Part shown: positions 36,084 to 44,696 of the stretch, piece by piece | Layout: the number at the start of each line of letters is the position of its first letter | Position numbering within the stretch: position 1 is the stretch's first letter | Source: Alkalibacterium kapii | GTDB lineage: Bacteria > Bacillota > Bacilli > Lactobacillales > Carnobacteriaceae_A | NCBI RefSeq assembly: GCF_007988865.1 | Contig: NZ_BJUY01000010.1 | Coordinates: 1 to 62,512 of the forward strand | Direction: 5' to 3' | Length of the DNA stretch: 62,512 nt | Notes under the pieces: model-generated | Databases searched by the model: none | Told to the model about the DNA's origin: nothing | The model's input: only the letters and a program-made list of their open reading frames with translations | Made by a program: the position numbers and the translations under genes

Positions 36084-37352
36084 TTAATTATTTCCTAAAA
36101 TTTCTTCAATACTTTTGAGTCCTTCTACTTCTACCCAGTCAGACTCGCTTTCCACGCGGGACAGGTTCATCTCCTGAGTTCCGACGCGTTTTCCATCGGC
36201 AAAGTCGATTTCTCCTCCAAACGGGTTATTGATCGGTTCTGATTCCATCGCGTCGATATAAGCATCCCAAGTCGGTGTTTCATCTCCTAATCGATCCATG
36301 CCTTCTGTAAAGAAGTGACCGGCGATCCATCCTGTCATGGCGTATACATTATTATCATAGTCGTCTTGGATCCATTCATTCATCATTGCCAAGTTTTCCT
36401 GTGATTCTTCTGAGCTTAAATCTACCCAGCCATTGCCGTATACATCAAATTGTCCATCGATATCGTTCCAGATCTGCTGAGATATACTGGCATCAACGTT
36501 GACATATGAGGTTATCAGGTCAGCTGTACTTCCCTGAGCCACAAGCGCTTTTACGATCGTTGGCAAGGTATTCTGGATGGAAGCACCAATGACGAAATCT
36601 ACATCTTCATTGACTACAGATGTAACAGCGGCAGAAACATCTGTGGCTCCGGCTGGAACTTGTTCAGATACAAGCTCGATTCCTAATTCATCTGCTTTAC
36701 TTTGAGCTCCTTCTAGCATATCAAGACCGGCATCATCGTTAGTGTAGATGACCCCTACTTTTTCTGCGCCAAAGTCACCCACAGCACGAGAAAGCATCAT
36801 TTCTCCTTCAGTTGTATAAATAGGCTGAACGGGCATCGCTACACGGTCGCTGCCTTCTGCATCCGCATTATATAATTGACCGATACCAGCTGCAAAGTAC
36901 ACTGCTGGAATACCATAGTCTTTGATATCATCTATCGTTGCAGCAATAACAGGTGTCCCAAAATGTCCTACCAATGCGAATACTTCTTCATCTTCAACCA
37001 GTGTCTGTAGTGCGGCACGCCCAATTGCAGGGTCAAATTCATCATCCGTGTGGACAAACTCTATTTCCCTTCCATGAACGCCGCCATCATCATTAATCAT
37101 CTCAAAGTAGGCCTCAATTCCTGCATTGAAGGGAGACCCAACAGGAGCATAGGCACCTGATGTGGCTGCAGAGTTCCCTACTTTTACTGTATCCTCTGTA
37201 ATGCCCTGAGCAGGTTCAGCACTTTCTTCTGTATTATCTTCCCCATCTGTTCCGCTTTCTCCTGCTGAACCATCTCCACTGTCCCCGCAAGCCGCCAGTG
37301 TCAATGTCAGTGCTGCTGTCCCTAATATTTTGGCCCATTTTTTATTCAACAT
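36084..37352 (-). CDS. Liv-type ABC transporter substrate-binding lipoprotein
   Basis: 422 aa. Lipobox LAAC with Cys22, an acidic linker to about residue 48, then a type I periplasmic-binding fold (DTVKVGNSAATSGAYAPVGSPFNAGIEAYFEMIND; TLVEDEEVFALVGHFGTPV). This is the peripheral-binding LivK/AmiC-like family that binds branched-chain amino acids, amides, urea or aromatic and short-chain acids. It is encoded after livF, as the receptor of the importer. Association with acyl-CoA enzymes argues against simple leucine uptake (inference). Confidence 0.93.
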   Translation of the reverse strand: MLNKKWAKILGTAALTLTLAACGDSGDGSAGESGTDGEDNTEESAEPAQGITEDTVKVGNSAATSGAYAPVGSPFNAGIEAYFEMINDDGGVHGREIEFVHTDDEFDPAIGRAALQTLVEDEEVFALVGHFGTPVIAATIDDIKDYGIPAVYFAAGIGQLYNADAEGSDRVAMPVQPIYTTEGEMMLSRAVGDFGAEKVGVIYTNDDAGLDMLEGAQSKADELGIELVSEQVPAGATDVSAAVTSVVNEDVDFVIGASIQNTLPTIVKALVAQGSTADLITSYVNVDASISQQIWNDIDGQFDVYGNGWVDLSSEESQENLAMMNEWIQDDYDNNVYAMTGWIAGHFFTEGMDRLGDETPTWDAYIDAMESEPINNPFGGEIDFADGKRVGTQEMNLSRVESESDWVEVEGLKSIEEILGNN

Positions 37353-37386
37353 ATCTGCTTCCTCCTAGTTTTGTATGTTTATAATT

Positions 37387-38115
37387 TTAATTTGATACTG
37401 TTCCTAAATATGCTTCAGCCAACGTTGAATCATTAGCCAAATTATGTCCTTCTCCTTCTTTACTTATGTTGCCAACTTCCAGCACATAGGCATAATCCGC
37501 AATTTTTAAAGTTTGTGCAGCGTTTTGTTCAACAATCACGACTGTTACACCATCTTTAGCTATGTTATTGACGATCTGCAGTATTTCTTTTACTAACAAA
37601 GGCGCGAGTCCCAGTGACGGCTCATCCAGCAGGAGAACTTTAGGGTTATTCATCAAAGCTCTGCCAATTGCCAGCATTTGCTGCTCACCACCAGATAGTG
37701 TTGATGCTACCTGATTCCTTCTCTCTTTTAAAACAGGAAAGTAGTTATATACTTTTTCGAAATTATCATTCAGTGTCTTTTTGCTTTTTACGATATATGC
37801 ACCTATTTTAAGATTTTCTTCTACTGTTAAATCGCCAAAAATCTGCCTCCCTTCTGGTGACTGACTGATCCCATTAGATGTGATTTTTTCTGGTGCCAGT
37901 TTATCGATCCGCTTACCTTCAAATATAATCTGACCATTCGTCGGCCGGATAATACCTGAAAGAGTTCTTAGCGTTGTTGTTTTTCCCGCACCGTTTGCAC
38001 CTAAAAGTGCTACGACTTGTCCTTCATATACTGTGATATTGATATTTTTCAAGGCTTTTATAGGACCATAAAAAACTTCTAAATCTCTGATTTCCAAGAT
38101 AGGCTGTTTACTCAA
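37387..38115 (-). CDS. Liv-type ABC transporter ATPase LivF
   Basis: 242 aa with a TTG start at 38115. GGAGGGGG lies just upstream, and the open frame further upstream has no RBS and runs through the end of livG. Walker A GANGAGKTT, signature LSGGEQQML and Walker B VLLLDEPSLGLAP are present. It overlaps livG by 8 bases (stop and start interleaved in CTTGAGTAA). It powers import together with LivG. Confidence 0.93.
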   Translation of the reverse strand: MSKQPILEIRDLEVFYGPIKALKNINITVYEGQVVALLGANGAGKTTTLRTLSGIIRPTNGQIIFEGKRIDKLAPEKITSNGISQSPEGRQIFGDLTVEENLKIGAYIVKSKKTLNDNFEKVYNYFPVLKERRNQVASTLSGGEQQMLAIGRALMNNPKVLLLDEPSLGLAPLLVKEILQIVNNIAKDGVTVVIVEQNAAQTLKIADYAYVLEVGNISKEGEGHNLANDSTLAEAYLGTVSN

Positions 38116-38917
38116 GTTCCCCCTCCTCTCCAAGGTAAGCTTTTTGGACTTCCGGATTCGATTGAATTTCTTTCGGTGTCCCTTCTGCAATTTTTTCACC
38201 AAAAGAAATGGCACAAATATGATCACAGATATCCATGACCAGACGCATATCGTGTTCTACGAGCAGAATCGTTGCGTTATACACGTCTTTTATTTTTTTG
38301 ATTCTATCAGCGAGTTCTTTTGTCTCTGTATCGTTGAGTCCAGCTGCCGGTTCATCCAATATGATCAAATCGGGGTTGGACATCAATGTCCGTGCAATTT
38401 CCACTTTCTTTTGTACACCATAAGGCTGGCTACCGGCAATGAAGTTTTTCAAATGAAGTATATCCAAGAACTCCAAGATCCCTTCAGCTTTTTTGCGTGT
38501 CTCTTCTTCATCCCGTCTGATCTTCCCCCGGTTAAATAGTTGACCTAATAAGGGTTGGTGCATGACATGATGGGCTCCGACAAGAACATTGTCTATGATC
38601 GACAACTCTCTGATCAGTTCAACGTTCTGAAAAGTTCTGACTATGCCTTCTTTGATCACGTTATGCACTTCTAAATCCATCAAATTTGTTTCTTTTCCAT
38701 TGGAGTGAATGAAGTGCACGCTACCTGAGTCCGCTTTGTAAAACTGAGTGATGCAATTAAAAATCGTTGTTTTTCCAGCGCCATTTGGTCCAATCAATCC
38801 ATAAATTTCATTTCTTCTAATTGAAAAAGATAGATCGTCTACGGCTTTCAATCCTCCAAAGGCAATGGAAACATTTTCCACTTTCAAAGCAATATCTTTT
38901 TTCTCAGGCTGTATCAT
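38108..38917 (-). CDS. Liv-type ABC transporter ATPase LivG
   Basis: 269 aa. Walker A GPNGAGKTT, Walker B LIILDEPAAGLN, and the LivG-type loop NVELIRELSIIDNVLVGAHH are visible. The C-terminal AEGTPKEIQSNPEVQKAYLG is the standard LivG ending. The signature loop is GVQKKVEIARTL, where GxQ replaces the usual LSGG, as in many LivG proteins. The start overlaps the livM end by 14 bases; RBS GAGGTGAGAG. Confidence 0.95.
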   Translation of the reverse strand: MIQPEKKDIALKVENVSIAFGGLKAVDDLSFSIRRNEIYGLIGPNGAGKTTIFNCITQFYKADSGSVHFIHSNGKETNLMDLEVHNVIKEGIVRTFQNVELIRELSIIDNVLVGAHHVMHQPLLGQLFNRGKIRRDEEETRKKAEGILEFLDILHLKNFIAGSQPYGVQKKVEIARTLMSNPDLIILDEPAAGLNDTETKELADRIKKIKDVYNATILLVEHDMRLVMDICDHICAISFGEKIAEGTPKEIQSNPEVQKAYLGEEGELE

Positions 38918-39965
38918 TTTCTCTCACCTCGGCTCGTGTCAATTTTTTCTTCTTCTCTTTTGTCTGTCCATACTCGTCTTTCTTACCCTTCCGCCTCTGC
39001 CACCAGTGTGAAACCTGGTTTTTGATATTGGCTAGACCATTTGGATAATAAAGGATAAAGATAATGATCAGAATACCTTTTACAAGTGGTGCGATATTGG
39101 CCAAAGCCGGTATCGGTTTAAGGAACAGTTCACTCATGGCGAAAAGGATAAAAGCTCCGATAAAGGTTCCAAAAATCGATCTGAACCCTCCGACAACGAT
39201 AATAGCCAGGAAGTCGAGAGACAACATGAGATTCCATGTTGTAGGATACGATAAGCCGACATAATGTACATAAAGTACTCCAGATACTGAAGCCAATATA
39301 GTGGCAATACCAAATGCTATAAGGCGATATTTGAAGATATTGATCCCCATTGCCTGAGCTGCGGCTTCTGATCCTCGCATCGCATTCAGAGCCCGTCCCA
39401 TATGTCCTTTTGTCAAGTTATGGATCAGCATGAAGATAATGACCATAACGATGACAATAAGATAATACGTTTGTATCCGGTCTAGCTTGAAAAAACCTAA
39501 AAGTTCTGGTCGACTTGCCAAAGCCCCTGATGCACCGCCTGTAAATTCGGTTACATTGATGAAGATTTCCCTTAATATTTCAGCCACGACCAAAGTCGCA
39601 ATACCAAGATAGATCCCTTCGAATTTCAAAGATAGTATACCTACAAGTATCCCAAGAAAAGTTGGAATAATGATGGCAGCTAGGACCGCGACCTCAAAAG
39701 GAAGATTCATTGTTTCAGTGACATAAGCGGATATATAGGCAGCTAGTCCCATAAACCCTGCTGTTCCCAGCGATATCAAACCTGAAAAACCAAGCAGAAC
39801 GTTCAAGCCTAATGCAGCAATCGTGTATATGATGGTCGTACCTATAACAGTAACGGTACTGTTTCTGATCACACCCATTTCAGCAATGAACGGCAAGGTG
39901 AGTAAGGCCAATCCTAATAGAATAAATTGAATATATGAGTTTTTAACTATTTTTATCATCATCAC
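38904..39965 (-). CDS. Liv-type ABC transporter permease LivM
   Basis: 353 aa with about nine hydrophobic helices. The conserved EAA-like loop AMRGSEAAAQAMGINIFKYRLIAF near residue 200, GFSGLISLGTAGFMGLAAY and LAIIVVGGFRSIFGTFIGA identify LivM. A charged C-terminal tail (about 325-353, KKKKLTRAEVREND) is cytoplasmic. It overlaps livH by 4 bases. With LivH it forms the translocation pore. Confidence 0.94.
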   Translation of the reverse strand: MMMIKIVKNSYIQFILLGLALLTLPFIAEMGVIRNSTVTVIGTTIIYTIAALGLNVLLGFSGLISLGTAGFMGLAAYISAYVTETMNLPFEVAVLAAIIIPTFLGILVGILSLKFEGIYLGIATLVVAEILREIFINVTEFTGGASGALASRPELLGFFKLDRIQTYYLIVIVMVIIFMLIHNLTKGHMGRALNAMRGSEAAAQAMGINIFKYRLIAFGIATILASVSGVLYVHYVGLSYPTTWNLMLSLDFLAIIVVGGFRSIFGTFIGAFILFAMSELFLKPIPALANIAPLVKGILIIIFILYYPNGLANIKNQVSHWWQRRKGKKDEYGQTKEKKKKLTRAEVRENDTA

Positions 39966-40843
39966 ACCTTCTTTACTCTCTGTTTTCCAAATATGCCGTA
40001 AGGTTTAAAGTACATGATGAGCAGCAGCACAGCATATAGGATCGGTTTTCCCCAAACCGTACCTTCAGGCATATAAACTTGAAAGACATTCAACAAGATG
40101 GATATGCCGTAAGCAGCAATGACTGGCCCGTGAAAGGTTGCAAATCCGCCTACAACAGTTGCCAGGAATGCAGTGATCTGAACATCATTCATAAAAGTTA
40201 AAGATACAGACGAATAAGGTGCTGTCATCAGACCACTGATCAGTGACAAGACAATGGCCATAGCCCAGGCAGCCATAGTTACTGTTTTTGTTGGAACGCC
40301 CATGATACGTGCCGTTGTTTCATTAGAAGCAGTCGTTCGGATGGCCAGACCTATTTTAGTTTTCTGTATCGTTGTAAACATAGTTATCATGATCAGCAGA
40401 CCGAAAAATATATTGAAGAGTGCATTATATGAGAATGGGTTTCCAAATATACTCAATGTTCCAGCAGATATCAGTCGCGGTAAAGATAGATTATCTACAC
40501 CAAAGATAATGGGAGCCAAGCCTAGAAAAACTGAAATGAGTCCCAATGTGATGATCTGCTTCCCGACCGCTCCAGCCTTTGTGGCGCGTCTGATAATGAT
40601 GACGTCGATGAGGATACCTAAGACTATGGCACTCAGTATGCCTATAGGAATCGCTGCATACAAGCTCCATCCTTGACGGACAACAAGCGTTGCGACTAAG
40701 AACGTGTTGAACATGCCTAAAGTTGCCTGAGCGAAGTTAGTGGTATAAGAAGTTTTGTAAACCAGAATGATACTCAAGGCAGACAAGGCATAAAAACTTC
40801 CGTATTCCAGACTTCTTAAAAAGACGCCTATAAAGTTAGCCAT
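39962..40843 (-). CDS. Liv-type ABC transporter permease LivH
   Basis: 293 aa from MANFIGVFLRSLEYGSF; GGGGGG lies 6 bases upstream, and an earlier ATG is inside the preceding gene. About eight hydrophobic helices, with the conserved ALSIILVYKTSYTTNFAQATLGMF start, the RTTASNETTARIMGVPT loop and TAFLATVVGGFATFHGPVIAAYG. The start overlaps the end of the FabH-like gene by 8 bases, which ties the transporter tightly to the enzymes. Confidence 0.94.
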   Translation of the reverse strand: MANFIGVFLRSLEYGSFYALSALSIILVYKTSYTTNFAQATLGMFNTFLVATLVVRQGWSLYAAIPIGILSAIVLGILIDVIIIRRATKAGAVGKQIITLGLISVFLGLAPIIFGVDNLSLPRLISAGTLSIFGNPFSYNALFNIFFGLLIMITMFTTIQKTKIGLAIRTTASNETTARIMGVPTKTVTMAAWAMAIVLSLISGLMTAPYSSVSLTFMNDVQITAFLATVVGGFATFHGPVIAAYGISILLNVFQVYMPEGTVWGKPILYAVLLLIMYFKPYGIFGKQRVKKV

Positions 40844-41861
40844 CTGTTTCCCCCCATTTAATGATATCCGCTGCCCATACGTATCCGATTCCGGCAGCAA
40901 TTGAGCAGATCAGTGAACCGTCTTTGATTTTCCCTTCTTCCAGTCCTAATTTAAGTGACAGGATCTGGTCGATTTGACCTAAATGACCATAATTTTCCAG
41001 ATATATCGACTGGTCTTCTGTAAGATTCAGATCCTTCAACATAGCATGATGTCCTGACCGTTTCATATGCAGGATGTTCAAATAATCTATATCTTCACGT
41101 GTTTTATCACTTTTTTCCAGAGCCCGATCGATACATTTCATCCAGTTGTTCATAGATACTTCATTTAATCTGTCTTTCATTTTCACTGGTTCAAGGAGAG
41201 TCAATGTACGCTGAGAGTTTTCCACATTATCCTTTGTGTAAGGATTTTCTGTCCCGCCCACTTCAACTCCAGCGGTTCTGGCAAGTGACCCGTCACTGAT
41301 TATGTGAGATCCCAGCAAGATATTTCTATTATGATTTTTCTTCAAAAGCAAAGCTCCGCCGCCGGCAGACAAGTTATACATCATGGAATTCAACGGATTG
41401 CTATAATCGATCAAGTCGCCGTTCCGGTAGCCTCCTGCAATCAGGATCGTATCGATGTCATCATCAGCGATAAGCATGTCCTTCGCCATCTTCATTGCTG
41501 TTACTGTCGTGCAGCATCTGTTTTGAACGTCGATCCCCCAGGCATTGGTGGCTCCAATACGATCCTGGATGTATATGGCAGATGTAGTCAGAGGATACTC
41601 TTTCCATTCTTCGCCAAAACACAAAATAACATCTATATCCTTAGGGTCGATATCATTTTTTTCAATCAAGTCCAAAGCTGCAAGGGCACCCATTTCCTGA
41701 GTCCCTTCACTTTCTCCAGCTACAAATATTTTTTCTATACCCAGCTTTTCTCTTACTGCTTCCTCAGTCCAGTTTCCTTCTGTTTTCTCAGCAATCTCTT
41801 TTGCTGTCATCGTTTTTTCAGGAAGATAAACTCCAATTCCTGCAACACCTACATTTACCAT
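40836..41861 (-). CDS. FabH-like (KAS III superfamily) condensing enzyme with altered active site
   Basis: 341 aa with the thiolase-fold layout of beta-ketoacyl-ACP synthase III. Cys116 in DVQNRCCTTVTAM aligns with the FabH nucleophile, and His265 in NILHMKRSG with the FabH His. The third catalytic position, Asn in FabH (YGN), is replaced by His293 in YGHLGQID. A glycine-rich SAGGGALLL loop is present. It is not next to fatty acid genes, so it is unlikely to be the housekeeping FabH. It might condense or cleave acyl-CoAs in the pathway of this cluster; the reaction is unknown. RBS AGGAGG precedes the ATG. Confidence 0.85.
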   Translation of the reverse strand: MVNVGVAGIGVYLPEKTMTAKEIAEKTEGNWTEEAVREKLGIEKIFVAGESEGTQEMGALAALDLIEKNDIDPKDIDVILCFGEEWKEYPLTTSAIYIQDRIGATNAWGIDVQNRCCTTVTAMKMAKDMLIADDDIDTILIAGGYRNGDLIDYSNPLNSMMYNLSAGGGALLLKKNHNRNILLGSHIISDGSLARTAGVEVGGTENPYTKDNVENSQRTLTLLEPVKMKDRLNEVSMNNWMKCIDRALEKSDKTREDIDYLNILHMKRSGHHAMLKDLNLTEDQSIYLENYGHLGQIDQILSLKLGLEEGKIKDGSLICSIAAGIGYVWAADIIKWGETDG

Positions 41862-41876
41862 CTCTATTCCTCCTGT

Positions 41877-42773
41877 TTAGTTTTCCAATTCATTCTCGAT
41901 CAGCCGTGAGAGCTGTTCAATGTCATCTGTTATGATCGAATGGCCGGCTTCTTTTACAATATGAAGTTCCGCCTGATCACCAAATAATCTCTTGGTTTCT
42001 TTGGCTTCACCCACAGGAACGATCATGTCTTTTTCCCCATGAATAACGATGATCGGTGCTTTGATCTGATCGATCAAGCCGTTTCCTTCTACAACGCCAT
42101 TATGTTCATGCGTAATATTGAATTGAGTGAGCGCCACATCTACATCCACTAAATTTCTCTGTTTCATAACAGCATCTATAAACTGAGCATAATCTTCCTC
42201 TTCGGGCTGATTCAAATTGTAGATCGTGGAATTCCATATTTGTTTTATCAGATCTTTATTGCCTGTTTCATAAGCTTGTAAAACTGGTAGTACTTGAACA
42301 GGATCCTTGACTATATCTTCTCTTTTATATATACGTTCTGACAGTATGGGTTGGAAATCTGGTCCTTTTTTGTACATTTTGAAACCTTTCAGACCAACAG
42401 AATTAAGTAGGAAAACTTGCCGGATCCTGTCCGGTAAAGCCGCTGCTGCCTCTAGGGCGATGCCTCCTCCTGTAGACCAGCCAATAACCGTTAAATCAGA
42501 TAACTCCAGCGTTGTAATAAATGACTGCACATCCTCGCTGAAATCTCTGAGGGTGTTCAGCGTACGGTTATACGTGCTGTCGCCGAAGCCAACAAGATCC
42601 AGAGCAAAAACATTGTAATTTTTTTCAAGCCTTTCCATTAATGGCTGAAAATGAACCGAAGAGCTCATATTGCCATGGAGTAAAAGAACGATCGGCCCGG
42701 GTGTTTCTGTTGTTCTGTAAGCGAGTGTTTCCCCTGTACTCACATCGATCGTTTTGACTTCATAATTTTTCAT
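41877..42773 (-). CDS. Alpha/beta hydrolase (cluster hydrolase 1)
   Basis: 298 aa, cytoplasmic. Oxyanion loop LLHGNMSSS, nucleophile elbow GWSTGGG with Ser100, acid in HGEKDMIVPV, and catalytic His in EAGHSIITDD. It belongs to the broad esterase/lactonase/C-C hydrolase group. The ATG overlaps the SDR stop (TAATG), so the two are translationally coupled. It is only distantly similar to hydrolase 2, suggesting two different bonds are cut. Substrate unknown. Confidence 0.88.
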   Translation of the reverse strand: MKNYEVKTIDVSTGETLAYRTTETPGPIVLLLHGNMSSSVHFQPLMERLEKNYNVFALDLVGFGDSTYNRTLNTLRDFSEDVQSFITTLELSDLTVIGWSTGGGIALEAAAALPDRIRQVFLLNSVGLKGFKMYKKGPDFQPILSERIYKREDIVKDPVQVLPVLQAYETGNKDLIKQIWNSTIYNLNQPEEEDYAQFIDAVMKQRNLVDVDVALTQFNITHEHNGVVEGNGLIDQIKAPIIVIHGEKDMIVPVGEAKETKRLFGDQAELHIVKEAGHSIITDDIEQLSRLIENELEN

Positions 42774-43498
42774 TATAGTCTCATTCCTCCATCGACACTG
42801 ATCAGCTGTCCCGTTATGTAAGAGGACATGTCACTTGCAAGGAACAAAGCAGCGTTTGCAATTTCTTCAGGCTGCCCTAAACGGTTGAGCATAGTCATTT
42901 TCGCAAATTTATCGAGAAGATCATCAGGAACAGTCTTTAATATGTCAGTCATGGTGTATCCAGGTGCGATTGTATTGACCCTTACATCTGCTCCTTTCAT
43001 AGCAAATTCTTTAGCCCATGTTTTTGCCAGTGAAACGACCGCGCCTTTAGTCGCTGCGTAGTTTGCCTGGCCTATATTCCCGTATGTGCCTACAACTGAA
43101 GAAATATTGATGATCGAACCCCTGCCCTGTTCTGCCATGTGCGGTCCAACATAACGAGTCAGATTAAAGACGCCATTCAAGTTAACATCTATCACTGCGT
43201 CCCACTGGTCATCGGACATTTTTCGGGTTAATGCATCTTTTGTAATGCCGGCATTGTTGACCAGAATATCAATTTTTCCGAACTTCTCTATGATGTGATC
43301 AAAGACCTCTTTAGACTCTTGTTTGTCTGTGACATTTAAAGGCATATAAGTGACATTAGTTTTTTCATAGGTCATGTCGCCCATATCCAGAGCGATGACT
43401 TCTGCGCCTTCATCGGAAAAAAGCTGACACATTGCTCCTCCAAGTCCCCTTGCTCCACCTGTTACTACGGCTACTTTCCCTTTCAATAAATCTGTCAT
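42773..43498 (-). CDS. SDR family 3-oxoacyl reductase / 3-hydroxyacyl dehydrogenase (FabG/PhaB-like)
   Basis: 241 aa from MTDLLKGKVAVVTGGARG; AAAGGAG lies 7-8 bases upstream. Cofactor loop TGGARGLG, the NNAG motif at 81, catalytic Ser133/134 and YAATK (Tyr147, Lys151) are all present. The DITKDAL-like stretch NAGITKDALTRKM is typical of FabG/PhaB enzymes. Acidic residues after strand 2 (IALDMGD) suggest NAD(H) preference, which would suit an oxidative role. First gene of the cluster, just downstream of a promoter with cre boxes and a palindrome. Confidence 0.92.
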   Translation of the reverse strand: MTDLLKGKVAVVTGGARGLGGAMCQLFSDEGAEVIALDMGDMTYEKTNVTYMPLNVTDKQESKEVFDHIIEKFGKIDILVNNAGITKDALTRKMSDDQWDAVIDVNLNGVFNLTRYVGPHMAEQGRGSIINISSVVGTYGNIGQANYAATKGAVVSLAKTWAKEFAMKGADVRVNTIAPGYTMTDILKTVPDDLLDKFAKMTMLNRLGQPEEIANAALFLASDMSSYITGQLISVDGGMRL

Positions 43499-43538
43499 TA
43501 GAATCGGCTCCTTTGTGAATTTATTTTTTCTAAAATAG

Positions 43539-43568
43539 TGAATAGACATTCACGTGAATAACTATTCA
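43539..43568 (-). promoter_or_regulatory. 30-bp palindrome, probable TetR operator
   Basis: Half-site TGAATAGACATTCAC (43539-43553) is mirrored by GTGAATAACTATTCA (43554-43568), with 13 of 15 positions symmetric. It covers the stretch just downstream of the predicted transcription start of the cluster, where a repressor would block transcription. The cluster encodes a TetR regulator. Confidence 0.75.
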
Positions 43569-43581
43569 TGTTTACACCCAT

Positions 43582-43610
43582 ACTTTATACGTTTGGGAAA
43601 GCGTTGTCAA
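43582..43610 (-). promoter_or_regulatory. Predicted sigma-A promoter of the SDR-Liv-thiolase cluster
   Basis: Minus strand -35 TTGACA (43605-43610), 17-base spacer, -10 TAAAGT (43582-43587). It is the only good promoter seen upstream of the first gene. Confidence 0.7.
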
Positions 43611-43632
43611 TAAAGAACTGATAACGCTTTCA
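43596..43632 (-). promoter_or_regulatory. Two cre-like sites (CcpA binding)
   Basis: TGAAAGCGTTATCA (minus strand, 43619-43632) fits the catabolite-responsive consensus TGWAANCGNTNWCA. A second near match, GGAAAGCGTTGTCA (plus strand, 43596-43609), overlaps the -35 box. CcpA-HPr(Ser-P) binding here would repress the cluster during growth on good sugars. Confidence 0.75.
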
Positions 43633-43671
43633 CTTTTTATCATATTTTAATGTTTATCCTTTCCAAAACAG

Positions 43672-43697
43672 AAAAAAAGCCTATTAAATTAGGCTTC
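43672..43697 (-). terminator. Terminator of the metNIQ operon
   Basis: AAGCCTA (43677-43683) pairs with TAGGCTT (43690-43696) and is followed on the minus strand by seven T residues. It lies about 160 bases beyond the metQ stop; the intervening stretch has no supported gene. Confidence 0.8.
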
Positions 43698-43853
43698 TTT
43701 TATTGATTAAATCATTTACTTTACATTGTTTTTTATTTTTTAACCTTATTTTAATAGTGAAGTCAGTCACTAGATTTCGACTTGCTTTTTTACTTGCCAG
43801 GTAATGGATAATATAAAAATCATTCTGTTTAAACGCTACCGCTTGTGAACATT

Positions 43854-44672
43854 TTATCCATCGACAGGTATAACGGCTCCGTCCCACTTTTCCATTATAA
43901 AGTTCTGTGTTTCTTCTGAGTGTAACAGTTCAATCAGTTTTTTGATCTTTTCATTTTCTTTATCTTCAGAGCGAACGGCCACGATATTCGCATAAGGCGA
44001 AGAAGAACTCTCCAGTGCAATAGAGTCTTCTACTGGATTTAAACCATTATCTACAGCAAAGTTTGAGTTTATAAAGAAAACGTCTCCTTCATCTTCGGAA
44101 AAAAGTGTTGGCAGGAGTGCCGGATCATATTCATATTCGAACTGGAGATTCAATTCATTTTCGACGATATCATCAAAACCTGCGTCTTTTAAATCGACTG
44201 TTTCATCTACTTTGATCAGTTCTGCCTCTGACAAGATACTCAGCACACGTCCGTGGTCGGAGACACTGTTGCTTGCAAAGATAGTGGCGCCTTCTTCAAG
44301 TTCACTTAAATCACTGTGACGTTTGGAATAAGCTCCTAAAGGTTCCAGGTGAATACCTCCTGCATTAGTGAATGCGTAGTCGTTTTCTGCCACCTGCGTT
44401 TCAAAATATGGAATATGCTGAAAATAATTCGCATCTAAATCTCCGTCAGCCAGAGCCATATTGGGGATCACATAATCATTATACGTTTCGATTTCAAGGT
44501 TTATCCCTTCTTCTTCAAGCAGCGGCTTTACAAATTCCAGGATTTCAGCATGCGGGACATTGGAAGCGCCAATAGTCAGCGTTTGTGAGTCCTGAGACTC
44601 ATCTGCACCATTTCCACAAGCAGCTAAAAGTAACGTACTGCCTAACATAAATAGTCCTTTGATCTTTTTCAT
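43854..44672 (-). CDS. metQ: MetQ/NlpA family methionine-binding lipoprotein
   Basis: 272 aa. Signal peptide with lipobox LLAACGNG, then the NlpA lipoprotein fold: TLTIGASNVPHAEILEFVKPLL, NDYVIPNMALADGDLDANYFQHIPYFE and YDPALLPTLF. It captures D- or L-methionine or an analogue for MetNI. RBS AAAGGAG. The operon is controlled by the upstream Met T-box, which supports methionine as the substrate. Confidence 0.95.
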   Translation of the reverse strand: MKKIKGLFMLGSTLLLAACGNGADESQDSQTLTIGASNVPHAEILEFVKPLLEEEGINLEIETYNDYVIPNMALADGDLDANYFQHIPYFETQVAENDYAFTNAGGIHLEPLGAYSKRHSDLSELEEGATIFASNSVSDHGRVLSILSEAELIKVDETVDLKDAGFDDIVENELNLQFEYEYDPALLPTLFSEDEGDVFFINSNFAVDNGLNPVEDSIALESSSSPYANIVAVRSEDKENEKIKKLIELLHSEETQNFIMEKWDGAVIPVDG

Positions 44673-44696
44673 TTCTTCTACTCCTTTTAATTGTAT

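Noticed and set aside
43684-43887. 67-codon open frame beyond metQ
   Set aside because: Overlaps the metQ end and the operon terminator; no RBS or family signal.
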